A stretch of 64,000 nt of DNA from Krasilnikovia cinnamomea (lineage in GTDB: Bacteria; Actinomycetota; Actinomycetes; Mycobacteriales; Micromonosporaceae), in assembly GCF_004217545.1 (NCBI RefSeq), contig NZ_SHKY01000001.1:2294001-2358000 (forward strand). The letters are read 5' to 3'. Position numbers and translations under genes: made by a program. The notes beneath the pieces were generated by a model. That model ran no database searches and was not told the DNA's origin. It saw only the letters and a list, made by a program, of their open reading frames with translations. Position 1 is the first letter of the stretch, and the number at the start of each line of letters is the position of its first letter. Below are positions 28,601 to 37,874 of this stretch, in pieces.

Positions 28601-29863
28601 CGGCCCGACGTGCCCACCGCATTCGGCGCCCTCGAAGATGAACTTCCGGGAGCCGGACTGCAGGAACTGGCGCAGCAGGCCGGGCGAGGGCACGTGCAGG
28701 AAGGCGCTGATGCCCGCCGCTTCGAGGCCCTTCGCCTGCGCGGGGCGGCCGCCCGCGATGATCGCCACCGCGGGCTTGATCTCCTGGATGATCTCGATCT
28801 GGGCCGCCCGCAGCGCGTCGGGGGCGAAGCCGAGCACGCCGACGCCCCACGGCCGGTCGCCGAGGGCGGCGGCCGCCTCGGTGAGCATGCGCCGGGACTG
28901 TTCCGCGTTGGCCAGGGCCAGCGCGATGAACGGCAGAGCGCCCGCGTCGGCCACGGCGGCGGCGAACGCGGCCTCGTCGCTGACCCGGGTCATCGGCCCC
29001 TGGGCGACCGGCAGGTCGACGCCGAGCGTACGGGCCAGCGGCGCTCCGGGCCGCAGCGCCGCCCCGGCGTCGGGGTCCCGCACCGCGTCCCGTACGGCGT
29101 CGCGGACGCCGTGCACGGCGGCGGTGGTGTCCGGCCAGCGCCGGGCGAATTCGGCGGCCAGCCAGCCGTCCTGGCCGATGGGGAGCAGATCGTCGCCGCG
29201 GCGCAGCCCGCGTCGGCCGCCCTCGGTGACGACCTCGGTGCCGTCCATGCGGCGCAACAGAATCGCAACATCATCGACCAATGTGGACTCTCGGAGCAAA
29301 AGAAGCTGGGTGTCGAGCAGGACACCGGCGGCGCCGCCGACCACGGACGCCACGGCGGTGGACGGGCCAATGCCGCCCGCCACCCACACCGGCAGCTCGA
29401 CCTCCGCCACGAGCTGCTGGAGCAGGACGAACGCGCTCAGTTCGCTGACCCGCCCGCCGGATTCCATGCCCCGGGCGACGAGCCCGTGTGCACCGGCGGC
29501 CTCGGCGGCCCGCGCTTCGGCCAGGTCGGTGACCTCGACCAGCACCTGGTAGCGGCGGGCCAGTTCGGCGACCGGCCACGGACTGTCCGCCGTGAGGATG
29601 ATCACGTGCACCGCCGGGCCGGCGGTCTCGGCCAGCTCGGCGGGGGTCGCGGCGCAGGCCGCGGTGACCCGTACGCCGAAGCCGGTGGTCCGGCGGGCGG
29701 CGTCGGCCAGGGTGCGCAGGGACCAGGGGTCACCGTCGCCGAGGTCGAGTACGCCGAGCGCACCTGCGCGGACGGCGGCGGTGAGGGCGTACGGGCTGGC
29801 GTCCAGGCCCGCGCCGCCGGTGACGGCGATGACCAGACGGTTCGGATCGAGGGCAGTACTCAT
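22661..29863 (-). CDS. Iterative type I synthase subunit: PfaD-like ER-KS-AT-ACP-ACP-KR
   Basis: About 2400 aa from the ATG at 29863 (GGGAG upstream). The first ~600 residues form a PfaD/nitronate-monooxygenase-like TIM-barrel region in two halves (the second with LPVAQGPMTRVSDEAAF, FEGAECGGHVGPRASF and FAGGIHDERSA), probably an FMN enoyl reductase fused in cis. Then come ketosynthase (~650-1095; DAACASSLAAMD, EAHGTGTVVGD, KSQIGHTKCAAG), acyltransferase (~1200-1490; GGHSYGELVA, CAFHSPVV), two tandem ACPs (~1676-1758 and ~1781-1863, each with LSVDSIKRAEV) and a C-terminal ketoreductase (~2120-2400; LIGGARGIT, FGSIAA, QSDYAAAND). DSIKR-type ACPs, a PfaD reductase and the KS/AT order are hallmarks of PUFA-like synthases. 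With its partner it could elongate, reduce and dehydrate a long chain iteratively; the product is unknown. Confidence 0.9.
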   Translation of the reverse strand: MSTALDPNRLVIAVTGGAGLDASPYALTAAVRAGALGVLDLGDGDPWSLRTLADAARRTTGFGVRVTAACAATPAELAETAGPAVHVIILTADSPWPVAELARRYQVLVEVTDLAEARAAEAAGAHGLVARGMESGGRVSELSAFVLLQQLVAEVELPVWVAGGIGPSTAVASVVGGAAGVLLDTQLLLLRESTLVDDVAILLRRMDGTEVVTEGGRRGLRRGDDLLPIGQDGWLAAEFARRWPDTTAAVHGVRDAVRDAVRDPDAGAALRPGAPLARTLGVDLPVAQGPMTRVSDEAAFAAAVADAGALPFIALALANAEQSRRMLTEAAAALGDRPWGVGVLGFAPDALRAAQIEIIQEIKPAVAIIAGGRPAQAKGLEAAGISAFLHVPSPGLLRQFLQSGSRKFIFEGAECGGHVGPRASFPLWEAQLAVLTDFLADQPAGTAAELQIFFAGGIHDERSAAMVAALAGPLTRRGAQVGVLMGTAYLFTAEAVTHGAIQPLFQQEAVEATGTALLETAPGHATRCLPSGFVDDFHHLRDELSGAGVENRVIWEQLELLNVGRLRIASKGLRRDGDTLAHVDDATQAAEGLFMAGQVAVLRHATTTVADLHAQVTTGATALHAGRVAAARADLGLDADAEAAAAAPLDIAIVGMACVFPGSPDLPAFWNTVLGGKDVVREVSPDRWDPEIYYAPEVGPGQAGRITVSKWGGFIDPVPFDAIRYGIPPAALASIDPTQLLALEISHRALVDAGYAYDSGADHSRTGVVFGAEAGSDMSQTQTLRTLLPGYLGDVPEQMEGLLPTVTEDTFPGVLANVIAGRVANRLDLGGPNYTVDAACASSLAAMDAACKELTSGHSDLMICGGADLHNGVNDYLMFTSAHALSPTGRCRTFDSTGDGIALGEGVAAVVLKRLADAERDGDRIYAVVKGLGGASDGRALGLTAPRAEGQRRALDRAYASAGVTPDRIGLVEAHGTGTVVGDRTELETLTRLFTESGARPGGAVLGSVKSQIGHTKCAAGMAGVIKAALALHTGVKPPTINLTRPNPAWSPDNSPFAFHTEARPWAAPAAERLAGVSAFGFGGTNFHVVLSAHAPTADPRHGRDEWPAELFLFRGTDRPAARRGVQKLLDRLGAAPDARLRDLAAGAARESDPRTGAVRIAIVASDTADLADLLRRALQGEHDPRTGLHQPPEADGPGKVAFLFPGQGSQRPGALADLFVAFPELRQYLQLGREYADLLFPPTAFDEATEQAQADLVRDTRVAQPVLGIGGLAADHVLRRLGVRPDMAGGHSYGELVALCTAGAFDPATLLELSRERAAAILGAAGDDPGTMAAVGGTAEQVTAALDAAGLTGEVVLANHNGPNQVVVSGPTEAVGRATTAFTAAGLRARAIPVACAFHSPVVAGGADTFAAVLAGRRVTAPTLPVWSNRSAEPYPADAGAVRDGLAAQIGAPVRFVEQIEAMYAAGARIFVEAGPGQVLGRLVADILGHRPHRVVAVDGRPGQGLPALLTAVAELACAGVPVQTGWLYAGRDVTTVAPTTSDNRPIWTVDGQVVRDRNGDCLPGGMTPARRIEEFSMTAAGGAEVGRDSRGELVSEFLRTSRDLIASQRDVLLAFLGDGSGGRLVWQPDATVVPVEAAPVTSLAPMVIPAHPELPDVVAAPAAQVAVLAPAAPALDVQGAVLTVISERTGYPEELIELDLDLEADLSVDSIKRAEVAGEVANRLGLSVEGDESELEDLVKARTVRAMVSWLDTRINVVAPLAAGPAPTAPIVATVAAPVLDVQGAVLTVISERTGYPEELIELDLDLEADLSVDSIKRAEVAGEVANRLGLSVEGDESELEDLVKARTVRAMVSWLDTRINGAPEPVAALTAAVASPEFPAAAPAAPTIPAASIKAAIPAALAIPAANPGIAPQRLIGVVEPAPVAGAAADLDGARFLITGGAAAGAALAGRLAEGGATGVSAGMDADPSGMDGIVLLDGLTDGTGPLLPDAFGFVKRAVAALTASASRTGPRWLIAAGPEPDGPRTDGLPGLFRTLAREYPEVVARYVRVPADATADDVAEGLVEELRDTTPAPVVYRRAQGRQAEQLVPTGLGVLADGGAGPAGEGVAEAQAIGLDADSVVVLIGGARGITPWFARTLAGGARCRIELVGRTPLPQTDEDPELAAATDKAALRATLARRGMRSPADIDRTASGILAAREVAATVAELSELGADVRYHSLDVRDDEATHRLIKRIHDEYGRIDGLVYAAGIIEDKLIADKDPESFARVFRTKVDGAQSVLDALAGCGAEPRFVVLFGSIAAAYGNRGQSDYAAANDALDTMGARWSAETGHRALTVHWGPWAPVGLHAGMVSPELTAEYARRGIGLIDPEEGALSLLRELAWGDPGTTSVVYTASGW
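24275..24521 (-). repeat. ACP-encoding direct repeat, copy 2 in gene order
   Basis: A 247-bp segment encoding the second ACP. It matches the segment at 24590-24836 almost base for base (one difference noticed near the 24290/24605 position). The spacing is 315 bp, exactly 105 codons, so the repeat preserves frame. Confidence 0.9.
24590..24836 (-). repeat. ACP-encoding direct repeat, copy 1 in gene order
   Basis: First ACP of the tandem pair in the 2400-aa synthase. Near-identity at silent sites as well as coding sites points to recent duplication or gene conversion. Confidence 0.9.
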
Positions 29864-30279
29864 CGGACTCCCGCTTCGTGGGCGCGGCGGCAGGGGGCGA
29901 GGTGCCTGGGAACTGCGAGGTGGGTGGGGCGGGCGGGGCGACATCAATTCCATAGATCTCAATACATGAATCCGCTTCGGCAAGGAAGCTAGCCACAACT
30001 GATTACAACGCGGTTACACCATCTCGATGGACAAGGTGCAATTCTTGCGTCGGGACCACACCCTGACCGGTAGGCCTACCTGGAACACATCGACGTTCAT
30101 CAGAATTTCCACCACTGTGCCGCACGGGTGCAAGCCCGGTGCGACGGTAGCGATTCGGGAAGCGCTGCCCGCCATTCGTGGGCAAGGTTCCCTGGCTGAG
30201 TTACGGTTGCGTAGGTTACGGTGACGTAGCCGTAGCTTCTTGATCCATCTCCCCCCGACCTTCCCCCGTGTGAGGTGCC
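29864..30279. promoter_or_regulatory. Divergent regulatory region between the synthase and desaturase genes
   Basis: About 415 bases without a supported gene. It contains a pocket near 29940-30015 that is much richer in A/T than its surroundings and is a likely promoter zone for the minus-strand synthase operon. The operator repeats for the desaturase lie at 30202-30228. No -35/-10 pair could be assigned with confidence. Confidence 0.5.
30202..30228 (+). promoter_or_regulatory. Tandem palindromic operator upstream of desaturase
   Basis: Two copies of TACG-N4-CGTA (30202-30213 and 30217-30228), each preceded by GGT or AGT context, repeat with a 15-bp period. A partial third half-site (CCGTAG) follows. 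They lie about 50 bases before the desaturase start. The arrangement fits a dimer-of-dimers operator for the TetR regulator encoded just downstream; the assignment is inferred. Confidence 0.65.
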
Positions 30280-31239
30280 ATGACTTCCGTTCTCGTCGAG
30301 CCCGCACCCCAGGCCGCCGGCCCCAAGCCGCTGACCGAGGGCCCGCAGCAGCGCGGAGTGCTCATCGCGCTGTACGCGTTCGTGATCGTGCCGTTCCTGG
30401 CGGTCTTCGCCGCGGTGCCGGTCGCCTGGGGTGGATGGCTCTCGTGGACGGACGTCGCGATCGGGTCGGTCTTCTACCTGGTGTCCGGTCTGGGCATCAC
30501 GGTCGGGTTCCACCGCTACTTCACGCACGGCTCCTTCAAGGCGAAGCGCTGGCTGCGCGTCGTGCTCGCGCTGGCCGGTTCGCTGGCCATCGAGGGCAAC
30601 GTCATCCAGTGGGTCGCCGACCACCGTCGCCACCACGCGTTCAGCGACCTGGAGGGCGACCCGCACTCGCCGTGGCGCTTCGGCACCGGCTACTGGGCGC
30701 TGACCCGCGGCCTGTGGCATGCCCACCTCGGCTGGATGTTCAGCCGCGAGCTGTCCAACCGGACCCGCTTCGCCCCCGACCTGCTGGCCGACCGCGACAT
30801 CCGCCGCGTCGACCAGATGTTCCTGCCGATCGTGATCTTCTCGACGCTCGGCCCCGCGCTGATCGGCGGCCTCGTGACCTGGTCGTGGCAGGGCGCGCTG
30901 TCCGCGTTCTTCTGGGCCGGCATCGTGCGCATCGGCCTGCTGCACCACATCACCTGGTCGATCAACTCCGTCTGCCACGTGTACGGCGAGCGCCCGTTCG
31001 AGATGCGCGCCGGTGACCGGGCCTCCAACTTCTGGCCGCTGGCGCTGGTCTCCTTTGGAGAGAGCTGGCACAACCTGCACCACGCCGACCCGACCTGCGC
31101 CCGGCACGGGGTGCTCCGCGGCCAGATCGACATCTCCGCCCGGCTCATCTGGATCCTGGAGAAGTTCGGCGCCGCGCACGACGTCAAGTGGCCGCGTCCG
31201 GAGCGGCTGGCGGCCAAGATGGTGAAGGCCCAGTCATAG
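30280..31239 (+). CDS. Membrane acyl-CoA (delta-9 type) fatty acid desaturase
   Basis: 319 aa. It introduces a double bond into membrane-bound fatty acyl chains using a di-iron centre. All three histidine boxes are present: HRYFTHG (~residue 76), DHRRHHAF (~117) and HNLHHADP (~265). Four hydrophobic TM segments flank them. The ATG follows GTGTGAGGTGCC, a weak ribosome site. The TetR gene downstream and the palindromic operator upstream point to lipid-responsive control. It is divergent from the synthase operon; joint action on the same product is possible but unproven. Confidence 0.93.
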   Translation: MTSVLVEPAPQAAGPKPLTEGPQQRGVLIALYAFVIVPFLAVFAAVPVAWGGWLSWTDVAIGSVFYLVSGLGITVGFHRYFTHGSFKAKRWLRVVLALAGSLAIEGNVIQWVADHRRHHAFSDLEGDPHSPWRFGTGYWALTRGLWHAHLGWMFSRELSNRTRFAPDLLADRDIRRVDQMFLPIVIFSTLGPALIGGLVTWSWQGALSAFFWAGIVRIGLLHHITWSINSVCHVYGERPFEMRAGDRASNFWPLALVSFGESWHNLHHADPTCARHGVLRGQIDISARLIWILEKFGAAHDVKWPRPERLAAKMVKAQS

Positions 31240-31301
31240 TTACCGCCGCGACGGGCCGTTCGGAGCCCGTGAATGTCGGCGCCGACTGGCAGGATGTCCG
31301 G

Positions 31302-32003
<702 letters not shown>

Positions 32004-32012
32004 CGCGCGACA

Positions 32013-32036
32013 CCGCGCCCGGGGTGCCGGGCGCGG
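32013..32036. terminator. Convergent terminator hairpin
   Basis: A 9-bp GC stem (32013-32021 with 32028-32036) sits between two convergent stop codons, those of the TetR gene and the DUF4383 gene, and could serve both strands. Confidence 0.6.
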
Positions 32037-32047
32037 CGCTTACGGCC

Positions 32048-32509
32048 TCAGGCCGCGGCGCCCTCGCGGACCTGGCGCGGGGCACCGGCCAGCTTCGCCG
32101 GGGCGACCTTGGTGTACTGGCCCGCCATGATCAGGCACAGCGCGACGAGCCACGTCACGATGACGGTCGCCATGCCGAAGTCCAGGACGTTCACGTCGGT
32201 GCGCAGCACCGCCAGGGAGTAGCTACCGACCACGATGAGTCCCCAGCCCACGAACGTGTAGGCGGCGGCGTCGCGGTTGTTGCCCAGGGCCGTCGCGCCG
32301 AGCACCAGCACGCCGAGCACCAGCGACACGATCGACCAGAACAGGTTGGTGTCCTGGCCGAGCACCTTGTCGGTGGACTTGCCGAACAGACCCTCGTCGG
32401 CGGTGACGATGAAGCCGACCACGCCGAACACGACGAGATACGCGCCCATCAGGGCGCCGATGGCGCGGTAGAGCGGCCGCAGCGGGTGGTTGACCGGGGT
32501 GTGCGCCAT
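32048..32509 (-). CDS. DUF4383 family membrane protein
   Basis: 153 aa with four TM helices (residues ~18-38, 56-76, 84-104, 116-138). The N-terminal HPLRPLYRAIGALMGAYLVVFG matches the small actinobacterial DUF4383 family. No catalytic residues are evident and the function is unknown. It stands alone on the minus strand between the TetR gene and the ABC-F gene. Confidence 0.8.
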   Translation of the reverse strand: MAHTPVNHPLRPLYRAIGALMGAYLVVFGVVGFIVTADEGLFGKSTDKVLGQDTNLFWSIVSLVLGVLVLGATALGNNRDAAAYTFVGWGLIVVGSYSLAVLRTDVNVLDFGMATVIVTWLVALCLIMAGQYTKVAPAKLAGAPRQVREGAAA

Positions 32510-32587
32510 GGTGTCCGTTCTCCAGCTCGGGTGTCGTTCCCGCCGATTCTCGCGTATCGCCCGACGGCGCGCAGGGGCACCCCCGGA

Positions 32588-34396
<1,809 letters not shown>

Positions 34397-34403
34397 GATC
34401 CGA

Positions 34404-35351
34404 CTAGATTACCCGCGCCCCCGGCATCGGCCCGCGCGCGGTGACCGCCTCCCGGCACACCCCCGCGTCGGCCAGCGCAGCCGCCACCGTCTGGGCGTGC
34501 GCGCCGTCCGCGGTGAGGAAGACACAGGTCGGGCCGGAGCCGGACACGATGCCCGCCAGCGCGCCCGCCTCGGCGCCGGTCTTGAGCACGTCGGCCAGGT
34601 GGGGGCGCAACGCCAGCGCGGCGGCCTGCAGGTCGTTGCCGAGTACGGCGCCGAGTACCGCCGGGTCACGCTGGCGCAGTGCCGCCATGAGCGCGTCCGC
34701 CGGGCCCAGCGCAACCGGCGCCGAACCGCCCGCACGCAGCCGGTCCAGCTCGCGGTAGACCTCGGGGGTGGCCAGGCCACCGTCGGCGATCGCCACCACC
34801 CAGTGCCAGGTCGTGGGGCGGGCCAGGATCGGGCTGACCGCCTCGCCGTGGCCGGTGCCCAGGGCCGTGCCGCCGTGCAGCAGGAACGGCACGTCCGAGC
34901 CGAGGGTCGCGCCGATCTCGCCCAGCTCGTCGCGGGACAGTCCCGTGCCCCAGAGCAGGTCGCAGGCCAGCAGCGTGGCGGCCGCGTCGGCGCTGCCCCC
35001 GGCCAGGCCTCCGGCCAGCGGGATCGACTTGCGCAGGTGCAGCCGGGCGTGCGCGGGCACCCGGGCCTCGGTGGCCAGGGCGCGCGCCGCCCGGATGATC
35101 AGGTTGCTCTCGTCGAGGGCCAGCTCACCTGCGCCCTCGCCCTCCATGGTCAGGGTGAGGGTGTCGCCGGCGCGGGCGGTCAGCTCGTCGAACAGGCTGA
35201 TCGCGTGGTAGACGGTGTTCAGCTCGTGGTAGCCGTCGGAGCGCAGCGGCCCCACCCCGAGATGAAGGTTGATCTTCGCGGGGACCCGAACCCGGACCGG
35301 GCCGGCCGAGCGGCGCGGCTTGTCGTCGTCCGGCCCCCACGCCTCGGTCAC
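34404..35351 (-). CDS. ispE: 4-diphosphocytidyl-2-C-methyl-D-erythritol kinase
   Basis: 315 aa, GHMP kinase of the MEP isoprenoid pathway. Visible motifs: VRVPAKINLHLGVG with the substrate Lys, the ATP-binding PLAGGLAGGSADAAA and the C-terminal GIVSGSGPTCVFL. The GTG start overlaps the stop of the Uma2-family gene by four bases (GTGA). The order rsmA-ispE is widely conserved; here a Uma2 gene sits between. Confidence 0.96.
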   Translation of the reverse strand: MTEAWGPDDDKPRRSAGPVRVRVPAKINLHLGVGPLRSDGYHELNTVYHAISLFDELTARAGDTLTLTMEGEGAGELALDESNLIIRAARALATEARVPAHARLHLRKSIPLAGGLAGGSADAAATLLACDLLWGTGLSRDELGEIGATLGSDVPFLLHGGTALGTGHGEAVSPILARPTTWHWVVAIADGGLATPEVYRELDRLRAGGSAPVALGPADALMAALRQRDPAVLGAVLGNDLQAAALALRPHLADVLKTGAEAGALAGIVSGSGPTCVFLTADGAHAQTVAAALADAGVCREAVTARGPMPGARVI

Positions 35352-35926
35352 GGAGTGATGTCCCGGATCGGCAGCCGGATCTCGAACGGCTCGCTCAACA
35401 CCAGCTCGGTGTCCGAGTCGGCGACCAGCTCATACCGCCCGTCCCGCAGGTCGTACGCGAACACGTGCAGCGGATCCTGCTCGATGCGCCAGTAGTGCGG
35501 AATGCCCGCGGCCGCGTACGCGACCGGCTTCTCCAGCCGGTCCCGGCGCTTCGTGCTCGGCGACACCACCTCCACCACGATGGCGACCTGCGATGGCAGG
35601 AAGAAGTGCCGGTCCTCCGAAACCGGTTGATGCAACAGCAGCACATCCGGCTCGTGGGTGTCGCCGAGACCGACGGCGACGCCGACCGCGGTCAACGGCT
35701 CGTAGTAGATCTCGGGAGCCTGCTGACGGAACCACAGCCACAGCAGATTGCTGATCTTCTGATGCCCGGCCGTGGGGGAGGGAACCACGATCATGACTCC
35801 ATCGCGAAGCTCGACGCGGGGGGCGTCATCGGGCAGGTTCAGGACGTCCTCGAGGGTGTACCCCGCAGCCCGCTGCGTGACCGGGTCGGGTGACCACATG
35901 ACGTGGCCGGCTGTCTCGGCGGTCAT
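35348..35926 (-). CDS. Uma2 family (DUF820) restriction-endonuclease-like protein
   Basis: 192 aa with the PD-(D/E)xK-like layout of the Uma2 family: [27 protein letters not shown] and [18 protein letters not shown]. The family is abundant in cyanobacteria and actinobacteria and its biological role is unsettled. The gene overlaps rsmA by four bases at its start and ispE by four bases at its stop, so it is translationally coupled on both sides to two core genes. Nothing suggests it is broken. Confidence 0.88.
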   Translation of the reverse strand: MTAETAGHVMWSPDPVTQRAAGYTLEDVLNLPDDAPRVELRDGVMIVVPSPTAGHQKISNLLWLWFRQQAPEIYYEPLTAVGVAVGLGDTHEPDVLLLHQPVSEDRHFFLPSQVAIVVEVVSPSTKRRDRLEKPVAYAAAGIPHYWRIEQDPLHVFAYDLRDGRYELVADSDTELVLSEPFEIRLPIRDITP

Positions 35927-36813
35927 CGGTCCACCTCCTCGCGCGTCCCGCTGAGCTTACCGCCGTACCCGTGGTGGATTCCGGCAGCCGCGATCGCGGC
36001 GAACTGCTCGACGGTCAGCGACTCCCCCCGGGCCTGCGGATTGATCCCGGCCGTGACCAGGGCCTTCTCGGCGTTGTCGGCGCCACCGGCCCAGCCGTTC
36101 AGCGCGGCCCGCAGCGTCTTGCGGCGCTGCGCGAACGCCGCGTCCACCACCGCGAAGACCGCGCGCCGGTCGACGTCGGCGGGCGGTTCCCGGCCGGTGA
36201 ACGCGACCAGCCCCGAATCCACGTTCGGGACCGGCCAGAACACCGCGGGGGGTACCCGGCCCGCCGGGCGGGCGTGCGCGTACCAGGCCAGCTTGACCGA
36301 CGGGACGCCATACACCTTGGAGCCGGGACCGGCGACCAGCCGGTCCGCCACCTCCTTCTGCACCATCACCAGCCCGCCACGCAGCGTGGGCAGACCGGCC
36401 AGCAGGTGCAGCACCACCGGCACGGCCACGTTGTACGGCAGGTTCGCCACCAGCATCGTCGGCGCCGGATCCAGCTCGGCGGCGGTGATCCGCAGAGCGT
36501 CCGCCGGATGCACCGTGAGCCGTGCGGCGTCGGCGCGCTCACCCACCGTCACGGGCAGCGCCGCCGCCAGCACCGGGTCGATCTCCACGGCGTGGACGTG
36601 CGCCGCCACCGGAAGCAGCCCGAGGGTGAGCGACCCGAGTCCCGGCCCCACCTCCAGCGCGACGTCGTCGCCGGTGAGGCCCGCGGCGGCCACGATGCGC
36701 CGGACGGTGTTCGGGTCGTGCACGAAATTCTGGCCGAGCTTCTTGGTCGGCGTGACGCCGAGGCGCGCGGCGAGCTCCCGGATCTCCGCCGGGCCGAGCA
36801 GTGCGTCCGCCAT
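35923..36813 (-). CDS. rsmA: 16S rRNA (adenine(1518)-N6/adenine(1519)-N6)-dimethyltransferase
   Basis: 296 aa. It dimethylates two adenines in helix 45 of 16S rRNA during small-subunit assembly. Motifs: [18 protein letters not shown], the SAM-binding [16 protein letters not shown], and catalytic [12 protein letters not shown]. The C-terminal domain includes [14 protein letters not shown]. It is first in a coupled run with the Uma2 gene and ispE. Confidence 0.97.
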   Translation of the reverse strand: MADALLGPAEIRELAARLGVTPTKKLGQNFVHDPNTVRRIVAAAGLTGDDVALEVGPGLGSLTLGLLPVAAHVHAVEIDPVLAAALPVTVGERADAARLTVHPADALRITAAELDPAPTMLVANLPYNVAVPVVLHLLAGLPTLRGGLVMVQKEVADRLVAGPGSKVYGVPSVKLAWYAHARPAGRVPPAVFWPVPNVDSGLVAFTGREPPADVDRRAVFAVVDAAFAQRRKTLRAALNGWAGGADNAEKALVTAGINPQARGESLTVEQFAAIAAAGIHHGYGGKLSGTREEVDR

Positions 36814-36893
36814 GAGGCCACAGCCTACGGCCGGTCACCCGGACACTTGCCGCGCACCTCACCTCCGCCGTTCCCGGCAGCCACCGCCGGGGG

Positions 36894-37784
36894 CTAGCGC
36901 CAGGGGCCGAAGACCCGGTCCCCGGTGGCGGAGATCGCCGCGCACAGCGCGTCCAGGTCCGCGTCCGCGGCCTCGGCCAGCGCCCGCACGGTCAGCGGAA
37001 TCAGGTACGACGCGTTGGGCTGCCCCCGGTACGGCATCGGCGTCAGGTACGGCGCGTCCGTCTCGACCAGCATCTGCCCGGGCGGGGTGACCGCGGCCGC
37101 CGCCCGCAGGTTGCCCGCGCTGGCGAACGTCACCACGCCCGCGAAACTGAGCAGGTACCCCCGGCGCACGCACTCGGCGGCGAAGTCCGCGTCGCCGGAG
37201 AAGCAGTGCAGCACCACGGTGTCCGGGGCGCCTTCGGAGTCCAGCACCCGCAGCACGTCGTCGTGGGCGTCCCGGTCGTGGATGATCAGTGGTTTGCGGT
37301 ACCGCTTGGCGATCGCGATGTGCGCCCGGAAACTCTCCTCCTGCGCCGCGCGCCCCGCCTCGCCGGTACGGAACGTGTCCAGCCCGGTCTCGCCGACCCC
37401 GCGGACCCGCGGCTCGGCGGCCAGCGCCTCGATGGCGCGCAACGCCTCGTCGAGATCCGGCAACGTCGGCGCCTCGTTGGGGTGCAACGCCACCGTGGCC
37501 ACGACGGCCGGCTGGCGGGCGGCCAGCTCCGCGCCCCACCGCGAGGACGCCACGTCCACCCCGACCTGCACGAGCCGGTCCACGCCGACCTTCGCGGCGG
37601 CGGCAACAAGCGCCTCGACCGGATCGCCCGTGCCGCCGGGCACGCCCGCCTCGTGGACCGTGATGTCCAGGTGGGTGTGGCTGTCGAAGACCGGCACCGC
37701 CAGCGGAGTGGGCGCGGGCGGGAACTCCCCCGCGCGGCGGCGGGCACGGGCACGGCGGGATTCGGCAGGCGAAGCGGTGTTCAT
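36894..37784 (-). CDS. tatD: TatD family metal-dependent hydrolase
   Basis: About 296 aa from the ATG at 37784; earlier in-frame starts up to 37859 cannot be excluded. TIM-barrel metallohydrolase with VFDSHTHLD (first metal site), VGETGLDTFR, IIHDRDAHDD, VLHCFSGD and the C-terminal LVETDAPYLTP. TatD enzymes act as 3'-5' exonucleases or DNases. It sits in the metG-tatD-rsmA neighbourhood, but the resuscitation factor gene rpfB often found between tatD and rsmA in related actinobacteria is absent. Confidence 0.92.
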   Translation of the reverse strand: MNTASPAESRRARARRRAGEFPPAPTPLAVPVFDSHTHLDITVHEAGVPGGTGDPVEALVAAAAKVGVDRLVQVGVDVASSRWGAELAARQPAVVATVALHPNEAPTLPDLDEALRAIEALAAEPRVRGVGETGLDTFRTGEAGRAAQEESFRAHIAIAKRYRKPLIIHDRDAHDDVLRVLDSEGAPDTVVLHCFSGDADFAAECVRRGYLLSFAGVVTFASAGNLRAAAAVTPPGQMLVETDAPYLTPMPYRGQPNASYLIPLTVRALAEAADADLDALCAAISATGDRVFGPWR

Positions 37785-37874
37785 CCGGCCCAGCATCACA
37801 CATCCGGGTGAGAGTTCCTTCACCCGCACTGCGGCAACCGGGAATTTACCCGGAATCAATGAACGTCACTTAAT

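Noticed and set aside
36814..36893. Loss of rpfB between tatD and rsmA as a standalone finding
   Set aside because: The gene may be elsewhere in the genome and the order varies in actinobacteria; noted only in the tatD entry.
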